Made by a program: the position numbers and the translations under genes
Shown here: positions 59,983-64,000 of the stretch, piece after piece
Position numbering within the stretch: position 1 is the stretch's first letter
Layout of the letters: each line of letters opens with the position of its first letter
Notes under the pieces: generated by a model
Told to the model about the DNA's origin: nothing
What the model saw: the letters and a program-made list of their open reading frames with translations, nothing else
Databases searched by the model: none
Assembly (NCBI GenBank): GCA_017618115.1
Contig: JAFZUX010000007.1
Location: forward strand, 62,001 to 126,000
Direction: 5' to 3'
Length of the DNA: 64,000 nt
From: Bacteroidales bacterium
GTDB lineage: Bacteria; Bacteroidota; Bacteroidia; Bacteroidales; UBA932

Positions 59983-60885
59983 CTACTTTTGTTCCAATAT
60001 TTTAGTGAGTTCTATAAAATCTTCTACGCCGAGTTGCTCCGGTCTCTTATCCAGATAAGGTGATTTTTCAAGCGCCTCTTTTGCTGCAGAGTTGAGATTT
60101 GCAGCAAGCGGTTTTATTGAGTTTCTTACGGTCTTTCTTCTCTGCCCGAATGTTGTTTTTACAACGCTCTTAAAGAGTTGTTCGTCACAACCCAGAGACT
60201 CTCTGGTATTTCTCCAAAGCCTTATTACTCCGCTCTTTACCTTTGGAGGCGGAACAAAGGCGCTCTCATCTACGGTAAAGAGATACTCTATGTCATACCA
60301 GCATTGAAGCAGCACGGAGAGTATACCGTAATCTTTTCCTCCGGCATCTGAAGCAAGGCGCTCGGCAACCTCTTTCTGCAACATGCAGACAACCTGTGTT
60401 ACTCTATCTCTGTCCTCCAGAATTTTGAAGAAAATTTGAGATGAGATGTTGTATGGGAAGTTGCCTATGATGTAGACTTCGTTGCCGTTTGTTCCCTCTT
60501 TGATTTCAGTTACCGAAGGGAAGATTTCTTCCAGGTTGCTCTTTAGAAAATCTCTCTGCTGGAGGGTGTAAAGAAACTGCGGAAAGCGGTCTCTCAGTTT
60601 ATCTATGGATTCCTGGTCTATCTCGCAGAGGGAGAGGTTAATCCTCTTATCCATAAGGAGATAGTTGGTGAGCACTCCGGTTCCCGGGCCAATCTCCAAA
60701 ACATTCACACCACCCTGGGCGGTAGGGCTTTCGTCCAGGCCGGTTTCCGGTATAAGAAGGGAGTCAACAATCTCTATGGCAATATCTTCATCGCGAAGAA
60801 AATGCTGCCCCAGAGCCTTTTTGGCCCTCACTCCGTCATACCTTACAGGATGCGGCACTCTCTTATGTTGGGTGTTCCTTCCCAT
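59983..60885 (-). CDS. rsmA: 16S rRNA dimethyladenosine transferase RsmA (KsgA)
   Basis: Dimethylates two adjacent adenines near the 3' end of 16S rRNA. The 300-residue protein has the N-terminal ALGQHFLRDEDIA, the SAM motif VLEIGPGTGVLTNYLL (about 63-78) and the catalytic GNFPYNISSQI. A short insertion after motif I precursor (PETGLDESPTAQGG) is not part of the usual E. coli form. It begins 55 bases from the divergent aspS gene. Confidence 0.95.
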   Translation of the reverse strand: MGRNTQHKRVPHPVRYDGVRAKKALGQHFLRDEDIAIEIVDSLLIPETGLDESPTAQGGVNVLEIGPGTGVLTNYLLMDKRINLSLCEIDQESIDKLRDRFPQFLYTLQQRDFLKSNLEEIFPSVTEIKEGTNGNEVYIIGNFPYNISSQIFFKILEDRDRVTQVVCMLQKEVAERLASDAGGKDYGILSVLLQCWYDIEYLFTVDESAFVPPPKVKSGVIRLWRNTRESLGCDEQLFKSVVKTTFGQRRKTVRNSIKPLAANLNSAAKEALEKSPYLDKRPEQLGVEDFIELTKILEQK

Positions 60886-60893
60886 AGCAGTGA

Positions 60894-60901
60894 CAAAAAT
60901 A
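60894..60901 (-). promoter_or_regulatory. -7 promoter box for rsmA
   Basis: TATTTTTG on the minus strand (60901 to 60894), eight bases before the rsmA ATG. Confidence 0.5.
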
Positions 60902-60913
60902 GAAAAATAGTGT

Positions 60914-60921
60914 TACTTTTG
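60914..60921 (+). promoter_or_regulatory. -7 promoter box for aspS
   Basis: TACTTTTG ends 19 bases before the aspS ATG, 12 bases from the divergent rsmA box. Confidence 0.5.
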
Positions 60922-60940
60922 GCAATCATTATAAAAGACT

Positions 60941-62707
60941 ATGTACAGAACAAATACTTGCGGAGAACTCCGCTTAGAAGATGCCGGGAAAAAAGTAACG
61001 CTCGCCGGATGGGTTCAGAGAATCAGAAAAATGGGAAGTCTCAACTTTGTAGACCTCAGAGACAGATACGGTATTACTCAACTTGTTGCAGATGACAGCG
61101 CAGACAAGGCAGTGATAGATACCATCAACTCTCTTGGACGTGAGTATGTTATTCAGGCAGAGGGTGTTGTATCTGAGAGACAGAGCAAGAACCCAAAGAT
61201 GCCAACCGGAGATATTGAGATTAAGTTGGACAAAATCAACATACTGAACGCTGCGGCTACTCCTCCGTTCACCATTGAAGATCAGAGTGACGGCGGTGAT
61301 GATTTGCGTGCAAAGTATCGTTACCTGGATTTAAGACGCGGTCCGCTTCAGAGAGCGCTGGCTCTGCGTCACAGAATGGCTATTGAGACTCGTAAGTATT
61401 TGGACGGCAATAACTTTATGGAGATAGAAACTCCGTTCCTCATTAAGTCTACACCGGAAGGTGCAAGAGATTTTGTGGTTCCGTCCAGAATGAATCCGGG
61501 TGAGTTTTACGCTCTTCCTCAGAGCCCTCAGACATTCAAACAGCTTCTGATGGTTGCGGGTTATGACCGTTACTTCCAAATTGTGAGATGCTTCAGAGAT
61601 GAGGACCTTAGAGCGGACCGTCAGCCAGAGTTTACTCAGATAGACTGCGAGATGTCTTTTGTTGAGCGCGAGGATATTCTTAAGATGTTTGAAGGCCTTG
61701 TTAAACACCTCTTTAAGAACGTGTTAGGAAAGACCTTTGATGAGCCGTTTGAGAGAATTTCTTACGATGAGGCAATGAGTTTCTACGGAAGCGACAAACC
61801 GGATCTCCGCTTTGGAATGCAGATGCATGACATCACCTCATTGGTTCAGGGCAAAGGTTTCTCAGTATTTGATTCATCAGAGTATGTGGGAGCAATTGCA
61901 GTTCCTGGATGCGCTAACTATTCACGCAAGCAGACGGATGAACTTACCGAGTGGGTAAAGCGTCCGCAGGTTGGTGCTAAAGGCCTTGTATTCATTAAGT
62001 TGGGAGATGAGATAAAATCTACCATAGATAAGTTCTACACACCTGAACAGATTGCAGAGATTGCAAAGAATGTAGGTGCTGAGAAGGGAGATCTTGTTCT
62101 TATTCTCTGCGGTCCTAAACATAAAACTCAGGTTGCACTGGGAACTCTCCGTCTGGAGATGGGCAGCCGCCTGGGTCTTCGTAAACCGGATGTATTCAAA
62201 CCGTTATGGGTTTATGACTTCCCTCTTTTGGAGTGGGATGATGAGACTCAGCGCTTCTATGCTATGCACCATCCGTTCACCTCTCCAAAGCCTGAAGATT
62301 TGGACAAGTTCTATTCAAACAAGCAGGAAGATCTTGCGGACGTAAAGGCCAACGCTTACGATATTGTCCTCAACGGCAATGAGATAGGAGGAGGTTCCAT
62401 CAGAATATTTGACCGTAAGATTCAGGAGCGTATGTTTGAGATTCTGGGCTTCAGTCATGAGCAGGCAGAGTACCGCTTTGGCTTCCTTATGAATGCCTTT
62501 AAGTTTGGCGCTCCGCCTCACGGAGGAATTGCCTTTGGCTTTGACCGTCTGTGCGCACTCTTTGGCGGACAGGAAACTATCAGAGATTACATTGCATTCC
62601 CTAAGAACAACATGGGACGTGACGTAATGGCTGAGGCTCCGTCTGTTATAGATGATGCACAGATGGAAGAACTCTTCCTCAAGAGCACGGTTAAGAAAGA
62701 ACAATAG
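60941..62707 (+). CDS. aspS: Aspartyl-tRNA synthetase
   Basis: Class IIb synthetase of the bacterial type. The 588-residue protein has the N-terminal OB fold ([23 protein letters not shown]), motif 2 in [20 protein letters not shown], the bacterial GAD insertion (about 285-410) and motif 3 [15 protein letters not shown] near the C-terminus. rnhB follows after six bases. Confidence 0.97.
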   Translation: MYRTNTCGELRLEDAGKKVTLAGWVQRIRKMGSLNFVDLRDRYGITQLVADDSADKAVIDTINSLGREYVIQAEGVVSERQSKNPKMPTGDIEIKLDKINILNAAATPPFTIEDQSDGGDDLRAKYRYLDLRRGPLQRALALRHRMAIETRKYLDGNNFMEIETPFLIKSTPEGARDFVVPSRMNPGEFYALPQSPQTFKQLLMVAGYDRYFQIVRCFRDEDLRADRQPEFTQIDCEMSFVEREDILKMFEGLVKHLFKNVLGKTFDEPFERISYDEAMSFYGSDKPDLRFGMQMHDITSLVQGKGFSVFDSSEYVGAIAVPGCANYSRKQTDELTEWVKRPQVGAKGLVFIKLGDEIKSTIDKFYTPEQIAEIAKNVGAEKGDLVLILCGPKHKTQVALGTLRLEMGSRLGLRKPDVFKPLWVYDFPLLEWDDETQRFYAMHHPFTSPKPEDLDKFYSNKQEDLADVKANAYDIVLNGNEIGGGSIRIFDRKIQERMFEILGFSHEQAEYRFGFLMNAFKFGAPPHGGIAFGFDRLCALFGGQETIRDYIAFPKNNMGRDVMAEAPSVIDDAQMEELFLKSTVKKEQ

Positions 62708-62713
62708 CTGTAG

Positions 62714-63349
62714 ATGCTTCTTTTCAACGAGGGAATAATTGAAGCCGGCTGTGATGAGGCCGGGCGCGGTCCGTTGGCCGGTCCGGTTGTAGCCGCCGCT
62801 GTTGTGCTTCCAAAGTATGACCCTTGTAACCCACTCTTTTCCAACCCGCTGCTAACAGACTCCAAAAAACTTACGGAAAAACAGAGAGAGGCTCTCCGTC
62901 CTTTAATTATGGAACACGCTCTCTCCTGGGCAATTGCACGTGTTGAGGCAGATGAGATAGACCGCATAAATATTCTCAACGCCTCCATACTTGCTATGCA
63001 CAAGGCACTTGCAGTTGTTGAAGAAAAGTTGAAACAGAACGGGTTGCGGTTGGAGCACATCATTATTGATGGAAACAGATTTCATCCGTACAACTCCGTT
63101 TTGCAACAAAAAGCAATCCCCCATCACACCATTGTGAAAGGGGATTCCAAGTATATCTCAATTGCGGCAGCATCTATTCTTGCCAAGACGGAGCGGGACC
63201 ATATAATGACCTCATTGGGAGAACTTTACCCGCAATACAACTGGAAGAAGAACAAGGCCTATCCAACCAAAGACCACCGTGATGCCATAGCCAAATACGG
63301 CCCTTGTCCTTATCACCGCCTCTCCTTCAGACTGCTGCCTGCGGAGTAA
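62714..63349 (+). CDS. rnhB: Ribonuclease HII
   Basis: Removes ribonucleotides from DNA and RNA-DNA hybrids. The 211-residue protein has the catalytic EAGCDEAGRGPLAGPVVAAAV near the N-terminus (Asp-Glu pair), LTDSKKLTEKQREAL, the third Asp in IIDGNRF and the KGDSKYISIAAASILAKTERD segment. It is coupled to aspS. Confidence 0.97.
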   Translation: MLLFNEGIIEAGCDEAGRGPLAGPVVAAAVVLPKYDPCNPLFSNPLLTDSKKLTEKQREALRPLIMEHALSWAIARVEADEIDRINILNASILAMHKALAVVEEKLKQNGLRLEHIIIDGNRFHPYNSVLQQKAIPHHTIVKGDSKYISIAAASILAKTERDHIMTSLGELYPQYNWKKNKAYPTKDHRDAIAKYGPCPYHRLSFRLLPAE

Positions 63350-63357
63350 CCGTTCAG

Positions 63358-64000
63358 TTAAGGGTTTTCGGGATAAACGAAAGGGGTTGGAGGGCTTGAG
63401 ATATAATAAATAGTCTTTCCGCGCTCCTTATTATTGACGAAAATATAATTATTATCATTGTAACTACTTTCGTGGTAGATTTCTATGCTGCCATAAACGG
63501 TAACGCTGCCGCCATTAAATCTGATATCTTTGCATCTCTTTCCCACCATCCCATTTACTATCACCGTTCCTCCGTTGAAGGTGATATCACCACATAAAGT
63601 CTCCCCATATCCGCAGCCAATCCCTGCACCATAAGTACCAGATGCTGTGATTGTACCACCGTTAATAGTGATATTGCCAATCTTACCCATTTCCGAATCC
63701 GTTCCAATACCTGCTCCTCTTAAACCTCCGGTAGCTGTAATCTGCCCGTTATTGATAACAAGATTAGCCCCATCACCGGCACCAATACCGGCAGAGTTAC
63801 CACCTCCATCTGCCACCAGTGTGCCCCCTCCGCTTATAGTAAGCGTCTTGGTGTAAGCACCAGACATAAATATGCCGTCGTATGCATTTGCATCTCCGTG
63901 CGTAAGGTCATTGATGGTTCCTGGCACTAAAAATATATTTGCAGTTCCAAGACATTCTAAACCGTTGACACAGTTCCCGGCATGGTGGGTAACACCCGCC
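63358..64000 (-). CDS. Glycine-rich beta-helix surface protein, partial
   Basis: The C-terminal 213 codons of a larger protein that runs off the right edge; the frame is open to base 64000 (ALA-GLY-VAL-THR-HIS-HIS at the edge), so no start is assigned. It has imperfect repeats of about 24-26 residues built around SAGIG, GAGIGTD and GAGIGCGYG with strands such as NLVINNGQITATGG and NITINGGTITASG. This is the pattern of right-handed beta-helix regions in Bacteroidales surface proteins of the carbohydrate-binding (Cthe_2159-like) type. Function unknown; a cell-surface location is inferred. It ends convergent with rnhB, eight bases apart. Confidence 0.7.
   Translation of the reverse strand, partial: AGVTHHAGNCVNGLECLGTANIFLVPGTINDLTHGDANAYDGIFMSGAYTKTLTISGGGTLVADGGGNSAGIGAGDGANLVINNGQITATGGLRGAGIGTDSEMGKIGNITINGGTITASGTYGAGIGCGYGETLCGDITFNGGTVIVNGMVGKRCKDIRFNGGSVTVYGSIEIYHESSYNDNNYIFVNNKERGKTIYYISSPPTPFVYPENP

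Noticed and set aside
1-64000. CRISPR array, insertion sequence, prophage or rRNA operon
   Set aside because: Reading the window I saw no regular spaced repeats, no transposase or integrase motif, no phage structural genes and no rRNA sequence.

Overview
The window looks like a chromosomal segment of a Bacteroidota (Bacteroidales-type) anaerobe, probably host-associated. The evidence is the recurring Bacteroidota promoter element TAnnTTTG (with TTTG about 19 bases upstream at the best sites), lipoprotein signals on many genes, and family content typical of that phylum: alpha2-type glycyl-tRNA synthetase, FrdA/FrdB of the Bacteroides type, TonB, C10 (streptopain) protease, DUF4251 proteins, GH3 and GH20 hexosaminidases, a fimbrillin-like lipoprotein and MenA. 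Most of the window is housekeeping sequence. I see no rRNA, insertion sequence, prophage or CRISPR array.

Layout. 1-709: 5' part of an acyl-CoA synthetase (minus). 967-2103: stand-alone P-loop ATPase. 2269-5424 (minus): TPR/transmembrane/HTH regulator, NagZ-like lipoprotein, tRNA-Ser, terminator. 5504-9827 (minus): sufS, sufE, a DUF59 gene, folK, glyS, tRNA-Pro, terminator. 9875-13755 (plus): SDR, ruvA, menA, gcvH, threonine aldolase. 13835: a parS-like site, followed by mnmG and ybeY (minus). 16530-18295: mdh and tonB. 18344-21377: barrel protein, P1 peptidase, hflX. 21431-23901 (minus): C10 protease with a lipoprotein partner. 23972-26755 (minus): frdA and frdB with no cytochrome b gene beside them. 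26882-30501: two DUF4251 paralogues and a GH20 hexosaminidase. 30524-32793 (minus): C45-type hydrolase and ruvB. 32794-33073: AT-rich divergent gap with DnaA-box-like sites. 33074-41731 (plus): mfd, coaX, outer-membrane protein, TPR protein, lptC, CNNM transporter. 41728-45016 (minus): PpiD-like foldase and ychF. 45143-48655 (plus): EEP-family protein, thyA, folA, NSS transporter. 48666-53829 (minus): serine hydrolase, glycosyltransferase, YfhO protein. 53883-56546: mutS. 56547-57298: operator-rich region and XRE regulator. 57334-58654 (minus): 54-residue peptide and fimbrillin-like lipoprotein behind a leader with a nine-base homopolymer. 58658-60885 (minus): ABC permease and rsmA. 60941-63349: aspS and rnhB. 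63358-64000 (minus): fragment of a repetitive glycine-rich beta-helix protein.

How the genes fit together. The themes are genome maintenance (ruvA, ruvB, mfd, mutS, rnhB, thyA/folA), tRNA and translation quality (glyS, aspS, mnmG, ybeY, rsmA, hflX), anaerobic redox metabolism (mdh, frdAB, menA), the envelope (lptC, ppiD, tonB, YfhO/GT4) and glycan or peptide breakdown at the surface (GH3, GH20, C10, P1). The points most worth a second look are the XRE operator array, the homopolymer-bearing leader of the small-peptide/fimbrillin unit, origin-type signals (parS-like sites, DnaA-box-like cluster), the many promoters lying only a few bases before the start codon, and frdAB without frdC.
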